Assembly (NCBI GenBank): GCA_015232355.1
Contig: JADFZW010000009.1
Coordinates: forward strand, 62,001-126,000
Direction: 5' to 3'
Source of the DNA: Oligoflexia bacterium
GTDB lineage: Bacteria; Bdellovibrionota; Bacteriovoracia; Bacteriovoracales; Bacteriovoracaceae
Length of the DNA stretch: 64,000 nucleotides
Part shown: positions 8,343 to 18,134 of the stretch, one piece after another
Position numbering within the stretch: position 1 is the first letter of the stretch
Layout of the letters: every line of letters begins with the position of its first letter
Notes under the pieces: generated by a model
Databases searched by the model: none
Seen by the model: only the letters and a program-made list of their open reading frames with translations
What the model was told of the DNA's origin: nothing
Position numbers and translations under genes: made by a program

Positions 8343-9662
8343 ATGAATGAAAGACCAAAAAATATTGTAGTTTGTATTGATGTTGGCACGACAAAAACTT
8401 GTACGATCATTGCTGAGTTGAAGACACTTTCGAAAAACGGAGGTGTTGATTCAAAAGCTTATATAGAAGAAAACAACAAAGAAAGTCAGAGGATATTGGA
8501 AAATAAGATCAATATTTTAGGAGTAGGACAAGTTCCCAGCTTTGGACTTAAGAAGGGTCTAGTTGTGAATATTGATAAAACTATATCTTCGATAAAAAGT
8601 TCTTTATTGGAGGCGCAAAAAACAGCGCAAATAGATGCAATTAAAAATGATTTTAAAACCTATATTAGTATTGCTGGTCCACACATTCATTGTTTCAATC
8701 ATCGACTATCGATGGCCTTGAAGGGAGTTGAAGTTAGTAGTAAAGATGTAGAAAAACTTTTAGATATGGCCAACTTTATAGAGATGCCAGCAGATAGAAA
8801 GATTATACAAGTTGTTCCACAAGAGTATTTTGTAGATGAAGTTGCAGAAATTAGAAATCCTGTAGGGATGAATGGAAAAATTTTAGAGGTGGATCTTCAT
8901 GTAGTTACTGGGTCGATAAATGCTATTAGTAATCTAACTAAATGTGTGGAAAGATCACAAATAAAAGTTGATGAGATAGTGCTGCAACCGATGGCCTCTT
9001 CAGAGGCAGTACTTCGAGAGGAAGATAAAGAAGCGGGTGTGCTTTTAGTTGATATCGGTGGTGGAACGACTGATGTAGCATTATGGAGTAACGGTGTTTT
9101 ATTGCAATCTGAGATTGTAGCAATTGGTGGCAATCATTTTAGTAATGACTTATCAGTAGCACTGAATACATCCTTAATAGAAGCAGAGAAGATTAAAATT
9201 AACTATGGCCATGTAATAACTGAAAGAGTGAATAGCAAAGCACATATTTCCATTCAAGGATTAAATGGAACTCGTCCTCGAGAAGTACCGCTTACTTATG
9301 TCTCAGAGATACTTTCATCACGAGCGATGGAGTTACTGAGTATTATAAAAAAGTTGTTGTTTGCGAACAAGAAAAAGATGGAAGGAATTAGCGGTGTAGT
9401 GTTGACTGGTGGAGGTGCTAAGATTAGAGGTCTTGCAATTTTAGCAGAGGCGATTATTGGAGTTCCTACAAAGGTAGGATATCCACCATACGTCCTTAAT
9501 AATCAAGGATTGCAATACCCAGAGTATTCAACGGGTTTAGGACTTGTTATTTGGGCACAAAGAAAATATGAAGAGGATTTTAGTCAATTTGAAATAAATA
9601 AACAAAGTTTTATTTATAGAATTAATGAATCATTGAGAAATGCATTTAAGGAACTGTTTTAA
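8343..9662 (+). CDS. ftsA: Cell division protein FtsA
   Basis: Actin-like ATPase that anchors FtsZ polymers to the membrane and recruits late divisome proteins. Actin-family motifs: DVGTTKTC (13-20), VDIGGGTTDVALW in the phosphate-2 region, and VVLTGGGAKIRGLA in the adenosine motif. The C terminus FIYRINESLRNAFKELF fits the amphipathic membrane-targeting helix that ends FtsA. AGAAAGGA lies 6-13 bases before the ATG. A low-complexity insert at about residues 28-56 (KNGGVDSKAYIEENNKESQ) separates the first two strands of domain 1A and is not part of the usual fold. It is followed by ftsZ after 51 bases. Confidence 0.96.
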   Translation: MNERPKNIVVCIDVGTTKTCTIIAELKTLSKNGGVDSKAYIEENNKESQRILENKINILGVGQVPSFGLKKGLVVNIDKTISSIKSSLLEAQKTAQIDAIKNDFKTYISIAGPHIHCFNHRLSMALKGVEVSSKDVEKLLDMANFIEMPADRKIIQVVPQEYFVDEVAEIRNPVGMNGKILEVDLHVVTGSINAISNLTKCVERSQIKVDEIVLQPMASSEAVLREEDKEAGVLLVDIGGGTTDVALWSNGVLLQSEIVAIGGNHFSNDLSVALNTSLIEAEKIKINYGHVITERVNSKAHISIQGLNGTRPREVPLTYVSEILSSRAMELLSIIKKLLFANKKKMEGISGVVLTGGGAKIRGLAILAEAIIGVPTKVGYPPYVLNNQGLQYPEYSTGLGLVIWAQRKYEEDFSQFEINKQSFIYRINESLRNAFKELF

Positions 9663-9713
9663 GTTTTAAGTTTTAATTTTAGATTTAAAAATATTTTTTG
9701 GGGGAGAAAAAAT

Positions 9714-11462
9714 ATGTTTGAAATAGCAGAACATGGGGAAAATAAAAATAGAGACATGAAAAAAAATATTGATATTAGAGATGTAACTGGTGCCAAAATT
9801 AGAGTGATAGGTATAGGTGGTGCTGGTGGAAATGCAGTTAATACCATGATAAGCGCGGGATTATCTGGAGTAGAATACATCGTTGCCAATACCGATGCTC
9901 AAGCATTAAATGCTAATCTTGCTCCTGTAAAAATTCAAATTGGAAAAGAGATAACCAAAGGGTTGGGTGCTGGTGCAAATCCCGATGTAGGAAGAAAGTC
10001 AGCGCTAGAAGAGTATGAAAAAATAAGTGAACTACTTCATGGTGCAGATATGGTTTTTATAACAGCAGGTATGGGTGGAGGTACAGGAACTGGAGCGGCA
10101 CCAGTAGTTGCAAAGTTAGCAAAAGAGTTGGGATCACTAACTGTTGGAGTAGTAACTAAACCATTTATGTTCGAGGGTAAAAAGCGTTCAAGGCAGGCAG
10201 AAGCTGGGATATCAGCATTAGAAGATGCAGTCGATTCTTTAATAACAATTCCAAATCAGCGTTTATTACATTTGGCGGGCGAATCGCTTTCATTAGTGGA
10301 TACATTTAAGAAGGCCGATGAAGTTTTATTAAATGCGGTTAGAGGTATTTCAGATTTAATTAATCATACTGGATTAATAAATGCAGATTTTGCTGATGTT
10401 AGTACAGTTATGAGTAGTAGAGGTCTGGCCTTAATGGGAACAGGTGTAGCATCAGGACCTGATCGTGCAGTTAAGGCGGCCAACGATGCTATTCACTCTC
10501 CACTATTAGAAGATGTGACTATCGATGGAGCAACAGGAATAATTATAAATATTACTGGAAGTAAAAGCTTAACCACTCATGAAACCAATCAAGCAGTATC
10601 TCTTATCATGGAAGCTGCCGATGAGGATGCAGAGATTATTTTTGGAACAGTTATAGACGATGCTATGGGTGAGTTTGTAAAAGTAACTGTAGTTGCAACA
10701 GGATTAGGTCGCACTAAAGCACAACGAGAGAGAGATAGAGATCAAGCAAGAGGAATGGAGTTTGAAAAAAATAGAGGGAGCAAAGACAATAAGGGAAATA
10801 AATTAACAAGTGCAACTACAACTACAACTACAACACCAACCTCAGTTGCTCCAACTTTTACTTCAGTAAATACTCCAGTAAATACTCCAGTAAATACTCC
10901 AGTAAATACTTCTATAAAACAACAATCTTTTGCGGAGAACATGTTTTTAGATAATGAAAAAGAGAGAATAGATAGTAGTAGTTCAGAGTTGGAATGTAAT
11001 GATAGTGATAATCTAGCAAATCAATTACCACAATCATCATTGGTAGAGTCTATAAAGCGAGCAGCATCTACGTACGATGCATCTTTGGCCAATTTATCAT
11101 TACAGAAAAAAGTTTCAGATGTAACTACAATTGCCTCTGCATCTACTAATTCTAATCCACATGAACATTCGACAACAACTGTTCAAAATTCAACTTCAAA
11201 TTCAACTTCATTATCAACTCAAACATTAAACTCAAATGGTTTGGCCGCAAGTGATTTTGCTGATAAAAATGCAATAAGAGTGGATAGAGTAAAAATTGAA
11301 GAGAAGACCAGGGCCAAATCTTTGGCCGAAAGATTAGGGTTTATAAATTTTGATGAGGATGAATTCGATACTCCTAGTTTTATGAGGAAAGAAAAAAAAG
11401 ATAATTTAAATTCAAATTTAAATTCAAATTCAAATCTAAGACCAGGCGAAAAAGAGTTATAG
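9714..11462 (+). CDS. ftsZ: Cell division GTPase FtsZ with long linker
   Basis: Tubulin-like GTPase forming the Z ring. The globular domain carries [13 protein letters not shown] (33-45), the tubulin signature GGGTGTGA (121-128) and the T7 synergy loop NADFADV (221-227). The start is preceded by a run of GGGGGAG. The protein is long, 582 aa against a usual 350-450. After about residue 345 there is a 200-residue intrinsically disordered linker rich in Thr, Ser and Asn, including four NTPV-type units encoded by AATACTCCAGTA repeats near 10870-10911. The conserved C-terminal peptide that binds FtsA is recognisable as [12 protein letters not shown] (549-560). It is followed by an extra 22-residue repeat-derived tail ([11 protein letters not shown]) that is absent in most FtsZ proteins. 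Confidence 0.97.
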   Translation: MFEIAEHGENKNRDMKKNIDIRDVTGAKIRVIGIGGAGGNAVNTMISAGLSGVEYIVANTDAQALNANLAPVKIQIGKEITKGLGAGANPDVGRKSALEEYEKISELLHGADMVFITAGMGGGTGTGAAPVVAKLAKELGSLTVGVVTKPFMFEGKKRSRQAEAGISALEDAVDSLITIPNQRLLHLAGESLSLVDTFKKADEVLLNAVRGISDLINHTGLINADFADVSTVMSSRGLALMGTGVASGPDRAVKAANDAIHSPLLEDVTIDGATGIIINITGSKSLTTHETNQAVSLIMEAADEDAEIIFGTVIDDAMGEFVKVTVVATGLGRTKAQRERDRDQARGMEFEKNRGSKDNKGNKLTSATTTTTTTPTSVAPTFTSVNTPVNTPVNTPVNTSIKQQSFAENMFLDNEKERIDSSSSELECNDSDNLANQLPQSSLVESIKRAASTYDASLANLSLQKKVSDVTTIASASTNSNPHEHSTTTVQNSTSNSTSLSTQTLNSNGLAASDFADKNAIRVDRVKIEEKTRAKSLAERLGFINFDEDEFDTPSFMRKEKKDNLNSNLNSNSNLRPGEKEL

Positions 11463-11479
11463 AGAAGAATAAATAGCAA

Positions 11480-11520
11480 AAAGCGGTCACCAAATCCATT
11501 TTAGTGTCCGCTTTCTGTTT
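11480..11520 (+). terminator. Hairpin terminator after ftsZ
   Basis: Inverted repeat AAAGCGGTCAC (11480-11490) and GTGTCCGCTTT (11504-11514), an 11-bp stem with one T/T mismatch, followed by CTGTTTTTATGTTTTT. It sits 17 bases after the ftsZ stop and before the convergent small-protein gene, so it probably ends the dcw operon and may act in both directions. Confidence 0.8.
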
Positions 11521-11557
11521 TTATGTTTTTATGTTGTTAAATTTGTTTTTGTTTAGC

Positions 11558-11770
11558 TTATCTTGTGCCACCTTTTTGTGAAGAACTAGCTTTTGCTGCT
11601 TCTTCTCTTTCTTTTTCAGCTTTAGCTTGAGCGATAGCTTCACATTTTTCACACTTGTCTGCTACTTGACCAACTGATTTACTTTTACTTGCGTTTTGAT
11701 TAATATCAAGAGCAAATACATTCATAGAAATTACTGATACTGCGATTACTAATGCTAATACTTTTTTCAT
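11558..11770 (-). CDS. Small exported protein with CxxC motif
   Basis: A 70-residue protein of unknown function. The start is set at the ATG at 11770 because GAAGGAGGAAACC gives a near-perfect Shine-Dalgarno 6 bases upstream; the frame extends to a TTG at 11785, but that would place the ribosome binding site inside the gene. Residues 1-20 (MKKVLALVIAVSVISMNVFA) form a classical signal peptide with an Ala-X-Ala-like end, so the mature 50-residue product is periplasmic or secreted. It contains one CEKC pair, then an Ala/Lys/Glu-rich helix (AIAQAKAEKEREEAAKA) and a polar SSSQKGG tail. A promoter and terminator bracket it, so it is an independent transcription unit. Confidence 0.8.
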   Translation of the reverse strand: MKKVLALVIAVSVISMNVFALDINQNASKSKSVGQVADKCEKCEAIAQAKAEKEREEAAKASSSQKGGTR

Positions 11771-11869
11771 GGTTTCCTCCTTCAAGGTTTTTTGTTATTT
11801 TTTAACGTTATACTTTTTTCTTCTGTTTCACTTTCTTTGTTTTTCCTTCTTCGTTCAAGTGATAATTTA

Positions 11870-11898
11870 ATTATAAGCGATTTGATTTAAAGCTCCAA
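11870..11898 (-). promoter_or_regulatory. Sigma-70-type promoter for the small exported protein
   Basis: Read on the minus strand: TTGGAG (-35; 11893-11898), a 17-base spacer, and a consensus -10 TATAAT (11870-11875). The predicted leader is about 90 nt before the ATG at 11770. The -10 is perfect and spacing optimal; the -35 matches three of six bases. Confidence 0.65.
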
Positions 11899-11924
11899 AT
11901 TTTGCTTTTATTTTTAAAAAAGCA

Positions 11925-11969
11925 GATGTTTATTGCCAAGAGTAGTTGTCACTACATTGCTAACATCTG
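11925..11969 (-). terminator. Two-tier hairpin terminator downstream of rnj
   Basis: On the minus strand an 8-bp outer stem CAGATGTT/AACATCTG (11933-11940 with 11962-11969) encloses a second hairpin GTAGT-GACA-ACTAC, and the outer stem is followed by CTTTTTT. It lies about 80 bases after the rnj stop codon, so it should terminate rnj. The nested inner hairpin is unusual for a simple terminator. Confidence 0.7.
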
Positions 11970-12050
11970 GATTTTTCATAGGAAAAATTAAATAAAAAGA
12001 GTTGTAAGAGAGTTGTTCTGAAAAGATAAATAAAATAAAATTTATTTATT

Positions 12051-13952
12051 TTATGCTAGGGTAACTATATGAATTTCCATTACAGGTGCTGTTTCGAAAA
12101 ATTTTTTAAAAAATTTTTTGAGCACCGATTTTAATATTTCTTTATTTGGAGGTGGATTGCTTTGAGATATTTGAATTAAGCGTTCTTTAAGGAGAGGGAG
12201 ATACTCATTAATAAATAAAGGAAATCCTAGTACACTTAATTCTACTCTATTTTCTAAATCTAAATTTATATCTATATCTATACCTGGATTAGATACAAGT
12301 AGTGTAACAAAGACAACGCCATTCGAACTCATCTTACGACGAGTATTTATTGAAGTCTTCTCTATAGCTATGCCATTATCAAGCATAAAGAGTGGAGGCA
12401 GAGGAGTGCCTTTTTCGATAAGTAGAGTATCGATGTTGTCTGAATCTAAAGTTAGCTCATCAGAATTTAATAGTAGATGAGTTTTTATTTGAGGATAATT
12501 CTTATTTATAAATTCGATGTGCTTATAGAGATAATATGTTTCTCCATGGATTGGAATTAAGTCGCTTGGGTTATAAAGATCAATGATGTTTTTATTATCG
12601 ATTGCACCGCCATGTCCTGAGGCATGAATCCTTTTTTCCTTAGCGGTTATAATTCGTCCACCTTGTTCATAAATTTTATTATATATTTTAGTTAGTCGTT
12701 TTTCATTTCCTGGAATGGTTCGTGAGGAAAATAGTAATAAATCCCCAGGATAAATTTTAAAGAGAGGATCTTGGCCAGAGACAACTCTGTTTAGTGCTCC
12801 TTTTAAGTCACCTTGACAGCCAGTTAGAAGGACAATTAATTCCAAGCGCTTGATGGCCTCACTTGAACGCATACTTTTTAATTCATCTTCATCTACTAAT
12901 ACGCGATTTAAATCTTGTAGATATCCACAACTTTGAGCTTTGGCGGCATATTGTTTTAAGGATCTTCCATAAAAAACAATTTTACGATTATGTTTTAGGG
13001 CCAAATCAATAATTGTTTGTAAACGATAAATATTAGATGGGAAAAAAGTTATAAAAATTCGTCCTCGCTCTCTTTCATCTTTGTTATTTTCTGTGATGAT
13101 AATATCTTCAATAGGAGCGATTAGATCTTTTTCAGAGAGTGCTTTTCCCTCAAACATTACGTCAGTACTATCTAAAAATAAAAATTTGCGTTGAGAATTT
13201 TTCGAGAGCTCTTGTAACCTTTTAAAATCAAAATCGTGTTCAGTTATTGTTCCATTTTCATTTTTTATATTATCTACTTTACAATCAGAGGCATAAAAGA
13301 GGGAATAGCATTTTTTCTTATCTTGAATTAAAAATCCATAGGTTTCAGGAATAGAGTGATTTACTCTGATAGGGTAGATATCAATTTCTTTAAAAGAGAA
13401 ATGAGAGTTATCTTCAATGAGAATTAAATCACTGTCACTGTAGTATGTGCCTAAAAATGGTTGTAGAGATGGTGAGAGTGATGGTGAGGGTGATGGTGAT
13501 TCTTGTGTTTCTATAGCATCTTGAGCATCATCTTGGTATATTTGATTCTCATCTTGTAGTAGAGATTGCTCTTCATTTTTGTTTGAATCTTTGCTTAAAT
13601 CCAAACTTAAATCTAACTTATCTGTTTCCAGCATTTTTTGTGCTAATTTTATTTTAATAATCTCTCGAGCAAATGGAGAAGCATAAATTTTAAGGTGTGG
13701 AATTTTCTTTTTTAAATACGGAACAGCACCGATATGATCTTCGTGAGCATGAGTAATAAGTAAACTTGTGGTGAGGTTTACATCTAATTGACTAATATTG
13801 GGAATTAAATATTGGAGGTTATAGACCTGATCATGTGGAAACATTATACCTGCATCGACAATGATACATTCGCTTGGTGTTTTGATCACCATCATATTGT
13901 GACCGATTTCACCTACGCCTCCAAGGGGCATTATTTTTATTGGTGTTGACAT
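12051..13952 (-). CDS. rnj: Ribonuclease J (metallo-beta-lactamase/beta-CASP)
   Basis: Exo/endoribonuclease in mRNA turnover and rRNA processing. N-terminal metallo-beta-lactamase fold: MPLGGVGEIGHNM at the start, the zinc site HAHEDH (68-73), ASDCKVDN further on, and the late motifs HASGHGG and PIHGETYYLYKH typical of RNase J. The C-terminal oligomerisation domain follows. Length of 633 aa is above the usual 555-600 because of a low-complexity insert at about residues 111-166 inside the lactamase domain, ending in SPSPSPSLSPSLQP and encoded by GGTGATGGTGAG-type repeats. AAGG lies 7 bases before the ATG, inside a decamer repeat. It follows udk, probably co-transcribed. Confidence 0.95.
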   Translation of the reverse strand: MSTPIKIMPLGGVGEIGHNMMVIKTPSECIIVDAGIMFPHDQVYNLQYLIPNISQLDVNLTTSLLITHAHEDHIGAVPYLKKKIPHLKIYASPFAREIIKIKLAQKMLETDKLDLSLDLSKDSNKNEEQSLLQDENQIYQDDAQDAIETQESPSPSPSLSPSLQPFLGTYYSDSDLILIEDNSHFSFKEIDIYPIRVNHSIPETYGFLIQDKKKCYSLFYASDCKVDNIKNENGTITEHDFDFKRLQELSKNSQRKFLFLDSTDVMFEGKALSEKDLIAPIEDIIITENNKDERERGRIFITFFPSNIYRLQTIIDLALKHNRKIVFYGRSLKQYAAKAQSCGYLQDLNRVLVDEDELKSMRSSEAIKRLELIVLLTGCQGDLKGALNRVVSGQDPLFKIYPGDLLLFSSRTIPGNEKRLTKIYNKIYEQGGRIITAKEKRIHASGHGGAIDNKNIIDLYNPSDLIPIHGETYYLYKHIEFINKNYPQIKTHLLLNSDELTLDSDNIDTLLIEKGTPLPPLFMLDNGIAIEKTSINTRRKMSSNGVVFVTLLVSNPGIDIDINLDLENRVELSVLGFPLFINEYLPLLKERLIQISQSNPPPNKEILKSVLKKFFKKFFETAPVMEIHIVTLA

Positions 13953-13991
13953 TAACTGACCTTAATAAACCTTAACTAACCTTAATTAACC
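13952..13991. repeat. Four decamer repeats carrying AAGG in the rnj leader
   Basis: Plus-strand units TTAACTGACC, TTAATAAACC, TTAACTAACC and TTAATTAACC. Read in the sense of rnj each unit supplies a GGTTA or AAGG core, so the ribosome binding region of rnj is itself the last copy of a tandem array filling the udk-rnj gap. Confidence 0.8.
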
Positions 13992-13992
13992 T

Positions 13993-14613
13993 TTAATTAA
14001 CTTTTGTTTTCATCAAATATTCTCTTATTCTAGCGGCCAAAATAGTCGCTGCGATATCAGTATCTTCACCAACAATAAAATCTGCATATTGTTTTTGAGG
14101 CGCCAAGAATTTTAAAAACATTGGTCGAACAGAATCGTAATATTGTTCAATTACAGATTCGAGAGAGCGACCACGATCTTTAACGTCACGGTGAAGCCTT
14201 CTAGTAAATCTTATATCAGCATCTACGTGTAGAAAACACTTGATGTCTAAAAGATTTCGAATATCTTTATCATACAGTGTGAAGATTCCTTCAAACAAGA
14301 TAACTTTGCAGGGACCAACTTTTTCTGTTTCATGATCTCTCTTGCTACATTTGAAATCATAAACTGGAGCATCCACGCTTAATCCACGTTTAAGTTGACC
14401 TAAATGTTGTCTAAGTAAATCCCAATCGAATGCATCTGGGTGATCGAAGTTTGGTATTCCTTTTTCAGTGTAATTTGTTTTTGGTTGAGAGGGGAGATAG
14501 TAAGAATCCATGTGTAAGAGTGAGAGGTCTTTGTTATTTACTTGAGCGATTAGCTTTCTAGCAAAAGTGGTTTTACCAGAACCGGAACCACCCGCAATCC
14601 CAATAAGTAACAC
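13993..14613 (-). CDS. udk: Uridine kinase
   Basis: Phosphorylates uridine and cytidine in pyrimidine salvage. P-loop GGSGSGKTT at residues 8-16; MDSYY and FDHPDAFDWDLL, conserved in uridine kinases; VILFEGIFTLYD; and DADIRFTRRLHRDVKDRGR containing the lid arginines. The 206-aa length is normal. Start codon is GTG (14613) with GGAG 8 bases upstream. It is upstream of rnj on the same strand with a 40-bp gap made of tandem repeats, so both probably share a transcript. Confidence 0.93.
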   Translation of the reverse strand: MLLIGIAGGSGSGKTTFARKLIAQVNNKDLSLLHMDSYYLPSQPKTNYTEKGIPNFDHPDAFDWDLLRQHLGQLKRGLSVDAPVYDFKCSKRDHETEKVGPCKVILFEGIFTLYDKDIRNLLDIKCFLHVDADIRFTRRLHRDVKDRGRSLESVIEQYYDSVRPMFLKFLAPQKQYADFIVGEDTDIAATILAARIREYLMKTKVN

Positions 14614-14730
14614 TATAATACTCCATGTTTAAATGTTTTAAGAATTATTTTAATTTTAGAATATAAAATAAAAAAATTTACAAATGTTTACCATAAGTGA
14701 CTTTTGTTATAAAGAATTGAATGCATAAAA

Positions 14731-15885
14731 TTGGAGCTTTTTTTTAGCGAAAGCTTTAAAAGAAAAGGATTAAAACTTAAATTGAAGAATATAAATTACT
14801 ATTTGGTTACTTTAGAGATTGTAGATAGAGAAGCAACTGATCTAACCCTTGGCGATATTGAGAGAGTGAAAGAGAGTTCGATGTCACAATTTAATTCTAG
14901 TGGGATTGAGGAATTCTCTATGAATGAGGAGGAAGTGGATCAAATGTTGGGAGATCGATCCTATTCTGGAGGAGATCTACCTTATCAAACGCTTTTGGAA
15001 ATCGATAACACGAATACTCAAAAAAAATCTTTATCCTTAAAATTTTATTTCGATAGTGATAGTGCATATGGTGATAGTGCTAGCTTTGTTGAATATCTAA
15101 CTTCTTTTATTTTTGCTTCAGATAAATTGGATAAATCAGATAAATTAATTTCTATCAACAGAGAAAAGAAGTTGTATGAGGATTGGGATAAGATTTGGAA
15201 GGAGTTTTACTCGCCTATATGGGTATCTCCGATCTTTGAGATTGTTCCAAGTTTTTTAAAGGAAAATTATAGCAGTGATTCTCTGTGTCCGGTTTACATT
15301 TATCCTGGTCAGGGATTTGGTACCGGTGGCCATGAAACAACTCATCTTTGTTTGGAATTTTTAAGTGAATTATGTTCTGTAAATTCAGATTCAGATTCTC
15401 GTGTTTTAGATTTTGGATGTGGCTCAGGTATATTGGGAATTGCCGCCTTAAAATATGCTTGGAAAAAAGGGATTTCTACTTGGAGTGTAGTTGATTTGGT
15501 TGATATCGACGAGAAAGCGTTGGAAAATGCTCGAATAAATCTTGATTGGAATTTCGAGAAAGATGTTGCTCAAAAATTGCTTGATCAGAAGAGTGTGAAC
15601 TTAAAGCTGAATTCAAATTCAAACTCAAACTCAAGCTTATTGAAAACTGATTATAGTTATAAATTGATATTTGCCAACATTCTTATGAATGTGTTGATTC
15701 AAGAGAAAAACTTTTTAAATTCTGTTTTGGAAGAAAATGGTTTTCTTATTATCTCTGGTTTGTTGAAGGATCAGATGAAACCAACCTTGGATGAATATCT
15801 TGAAAATAATAGTTCGCTAAAACTTGTATCACAAAGAGTGAAGGGAGATTGGGGAGCTTTGCTTTTACAGAAGAAAACGAGATAG
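14731..15885 (+). CDS. prmA: Ribosomal protein L11 methyltransferase PrmA
   Basis: SAM-dependent methyltransferase of ribosomal protein L11. Signature PGQGFGTGGHETT (192-204) is diagnostic for PrmA, followed by VLDFGCGSG (225-233, SAM loop) and FANILMNVLI (the NPP-like active-site block). The N-terminal domain (about 20-180) is longer and looser than in E. coli, carrying Ser/Asp-rich inserts such as SDKLDKSDK. A repeat-encoded LNSNSNSNSS insert lies after residue 290. The start is uncertain: TTG at 14731 has no good ribosome binding site, but sequence similarity to the L11-binding domain begins soon after, so the true start cannot be much later. Confidence 0.9.
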   Translation: MELFFSESFKRKGLKLKLKNINYYLVTLEIVDREATDLTLGDIERVKESSMSQFNSSGIEEFSMNEEEVDQMLGDRSYSGGDLPYQTLLEIDNTNTQKKSLSLKFYFDSDSAYGDSASFVEYLTSFIFASDKLDKSDKLISINREKKLYEDWDKIWKEFYSPIWVSPIFEIVPSFLKENYSSDSLCPVYIYPGQGFGTGGHETTHLCLEFLSELCSVNSDSDSRVLDFGCGSGILGIAALKYAWKKGISTWSVVDLVDIDEKALENARINLDWNFEKDVAQKLLDQKSVNLKLNSNSNSNSSLLKTDYSYKLIFANILMNVLIQEKNFLNSVLEENGFLIISGLLKDQMKPTLDEYLENNSSLKLVSQRVKGDWGALLLQKKTR

Positions 15886-15898
15886 AGGAATAATAGAT

Positions 15899-16663
15899 AT
15901 GCATGCTGTATTATATGATATTGATATTAATATTGAGGATCAAACCGAGGTCGAAACCGAAACCGAAATCGAAATCAAAATCATTGATAAAAAAAAACTA
16001 TTTCATTTAACTCAAGTTTTGAGAGTGAAAAAGAGTGAGAAGATTGTACTTTTGGATGGATTAGGAAAAAAAGTATTTTGTGAGGTTTTGAGTGTTGATC
16101 GGAAAGAGTTGATTTTGAAAGTAGATTCAAAGGATGAGTGTAAGAGAAATTTTATCTTTGATCTGGCACTTTGTATTCCTAAGAAAGAGTATTTTGAAGA
16201 TATAATTAAAATGAGCGTAGAATTGGGTTTTCATCAACTTATTCCAGTGATCTCTAAATTTTCTCACGGTAGTAATGTTGGAAGTGAAGATCGAATTAAT
16301 AGATTAATTGAAGCAGCAATGATTCAATCGAAAAATCCATTTAAACTAAATATAACTAAAGCAGTAGATTTTAAAAAGATCGAAGAGGAATTATTAAAAA
16401 AGTATAAACATGTATTCTTTTTTTGTGAATTAGATGATGGTCAGAGAAAGGATGTCAAGGATATCAAAGATATTAAAGTAGACGAGCATACTCTAATTAT
16501 TATAGGAGCAGAGGGTGGTTTTGCTGAAGAGGAAGATGATTTATTAAAAAGATGTGTGAATATAAAAAGAGTACATCTTCCTACTCAAATTTTACGATGT
16601 CCAACTGCTGTTTGCACGGCCATGGGATATGTTTTGGCCAATTTGGTGTTGGACAATTCCTAA
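15899..16663 (+). CDS. rsmE: 16S rRNA (uracil-1498-N3)-methyltransferase RsmE
   Basis: SPOUT-class RNA methyltransferase. The N-terminal PUA-like part contains HLTQVLRVKKSEKIVLLDG; the catalytic domain has the usual LCIPKKEYFEDIIKMSVELG, AAMIQSKNPF, IIGAEGGFAEEE (SAM knot) and QILRCPTAVCTAMGYV near the C terminus. Length of 254 aa is typical. A dipeptide repeat EVETETEIEIKI is inserted near residues 18-29, encoded by GAAACCGAAATC-type hexamers, between the first strand and the PUA core. The gene lies 13 bases after prmA; prmA-rsmE adjacency is common in bacteria and supports both calls. Confidence 0.93.
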   Translation: MHAVLYDIDINIEDQTEVETETEIEIKIIDKKKLFHLTQVLRVKKSEKIVLLDGLGKKVFCEVLSVDRKELILKVDSKDECKRNFIFDLALCIPKKEYFEDIIKMSVELGFHQLIPVISKFSHGSNVGSEDRINRLIEAAMIQSKNPFKLNITKAVDFKKIEEELLKKYKHVFFFCELDDGQRKDVKDIKDIKVDEHTLIIIGAEGGFAEEEDDLLKRCVNIKRVHLPTQILRCPTAVCTAMGYVLANLVLDNS

Positions 16664-16700
16664 GCAAAAAATAGATAATGTAGTTAGGGGGGATTAAAAT

Positions 16701-17597
16701 ATGAGCTTGCAAAAAGAGACGACAAAATTAAATAAAGATAAAAAAAATGATGATGAATTCAGCTTTAACTTAGATGAAGATATTCCAATTAAATTAATCA
16801 ACAATGGATTGGGATTTCATCAAGAAGAGCAAATGGAAAAGTATCTTCACACTTTTAAACCTAATACTTCAAGTAATGGTCTCGGTATCGGTATTGGGGG
16901 GAATGGGAGTCGTTCACAAAGACAAAGATTGACTCAATCTGGACTTGGACTAGGTATGAGTTCTCGTCCCGGGCCGATGATTAATGGTGGTCGTAGTAGC
17001 AGCAGCACAACTAAAACAGCAACAGCACCAGCAACAGTGCCAGCACCAGTAACCGCAACAACAACAACTGCAATAGCGCCGGCAACTGCAACTGCAACCG
17101 CAAAAAAAAGTATTCAACTTGCTGCCTTTGCTATTGATCTAACAATTATTTTTGTAGCAGAGTTGATAACAGTGTTGGTATTTTATTTGGTAGTAAAGCT
17201 TCAATTTCCAAATTTTGAAATTGTAAAACCGATTCAAGAATTATTTATGCTGTTATTAAGCTCTACTTCTACTACTTCTATTAATCTAAACTTATTTCTA
17301 AATTCTTTGCATGCGGAGATTATTATTTATTTATTTGGTATATTTTTAATCTACTACTTTTTTTATTTTGCATTTCTGGATTTGACTAAAAGAGGCACGG
17401 TAGGAAAATCAATTTTCAAACTTAAACTTGTTAACAGTTCTTATGAGATGCAATCAAGGTTAGAAATTCATGTTGTGCTTTTACGTTCACTTATTGTACT
17501 ATCTTCAGCGTTAGCATTATGGCTTCCACTCTTATTTGATTTTCAAGGGAAGCTTTCAAGCAGTAGAGTTATTTGCTTAAAGCATGTTGGGAAATAA
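16701..17597 (+). CDS. RDD family membrane protein
   Basis: 298-residue membrane protein. The C-terminal half matches the RDD family: helix [19 protein letters not shown] with the Asp of the family motif, a second helix [15 protein letters not shown], the [17 protein letters not shown] loop (usual Gly-Lys-x-x-x-x-L-x-V), then a helix with [20 protein letters not shown]. Function of RDD proteins is not settled; some transport ions or small molecules. The N-terminal 135 residues are low complexity: GlyLeuGly-rich, then Ser runs and an Ala/Thr block (ATATATAKK) encoded by GCAACTGCAACC repeats. A strong ribosome binding site (AGGGGGGAT) precedes the ATG. The next gene starts close to or overlapping its 3' end. 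Confidence 0.85.
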   Translation: MSLQKETTKLNKDKKNDDEFSFNLDEDIPIKLINNGLGFHQEEQMEKYLHTFKPNTSSNGLGIGIGGNGSRSQRQRLTQSGLGLGMSSRPGPMINGGRSSSSTTKTATAPATVPAPVTATTTTAIAPATATATAKKSIQLAAFAIDLTIIFVAELITVLVFYLVVKLQFPNFEIVKPIQELFMLLLSSTSTTSINLNLFLNSLHAEIIIYLFGIFLIYYFFYFAFLDLTKRGTVGKSIFKLKLVNSSYEMQSRLEIHVVLLRSLIVLSSALALWLPLLFDFQGKLSSSRVICLKHVGK

Positions 17598-17601
17598 TTT
17601 A

Positions 17602-18093
17602 ATGTTTAATTTGTCAGATGAAGCAATAAAATTTTTGGCCAAAGTTAGATCGAGTAGATCGAGTAGATCGGATAGATCGGATAAAGCAAGAATTGTATTT
17701 ACGAATGGCTGTTTTGATATTCTTCATGCAGGTCATATAACTTATCTAAATGAAGCAAAATCACTTGCTGATTTTCTTTTCGTGGGATTAAATTCAGACG
17801 CCAGTATAAAAAGATTAAAGGGTATGGATCGACCGATAAACAATGAAGAAGATCGAAAATTTGTTTTAGAAAATTTAAAGTCGGTTGATTTTGTAGAGAT
17901 ATTTAAAGAGGATACTCCTTTAGAACTCATCAAAAGAATTGTTCCAGATATTTTGGTTAAAGGTGGTGATTGGGACACTTCCAAGATTGTGGGTGCGGAT
18001 TTTGTAATTTCTCGAGGGGGAGAAGTGAAAAGTTTGAGATTTGTAGAGGGAAAATCCACAACTAACATCATAAAAAGCATTCAAAAATTTTAA
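17602..18093 (+). CDS. rfaE2: D-glycero-beta-D-manno-heptose 1-phosphate adenylyltransferase
   Basis: Nucleotidyltransferase of the HldE C-terminal domain type, forming ADP-heptose for lipopolysaccharide core. Motifs: [16 protein letters not shown] (the HxGH cytidylyltransferase signature), [10 protein letters not shown], the [11 protein letters not shown] loop and VKGGDW, with a GGGEVKS-like RGGEVKS near the end. It is a stand-alone adenylyltransferase rather than the bifunctional kinase fusion. I chose ATG 17602, preceded by GGGAA; ATG 17584 in the same frame would overlap the RDD gene and lacks a ribosome binding site. A repeat-encoded [12 protein letters not shown] stretch sits before the first strand. 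The presence of ADP-heptose synthesis indicates a Gram-negative with heptose-containing LPS. Confidence 0.93.
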   Translation: MFNLSDEAIKFLAKVRSSRSSRSDRSDKARIVFTNGCFDILHAGHITYLNEAKSLADFLFVGLNSDASIKRLKGMDRPINNEEDRKFVLENLKSVDFVEIFKEDTPLELIKRIVPDILVKGGDWDTSKIVGADFVISRGGEVKSLRFVEGKSTTNIIKSIQKF

Positions 18094-18134
18094 ATACTCA
18101 ATAGTTGATTGAAATGTTTTTGTCGGACTTGTGA

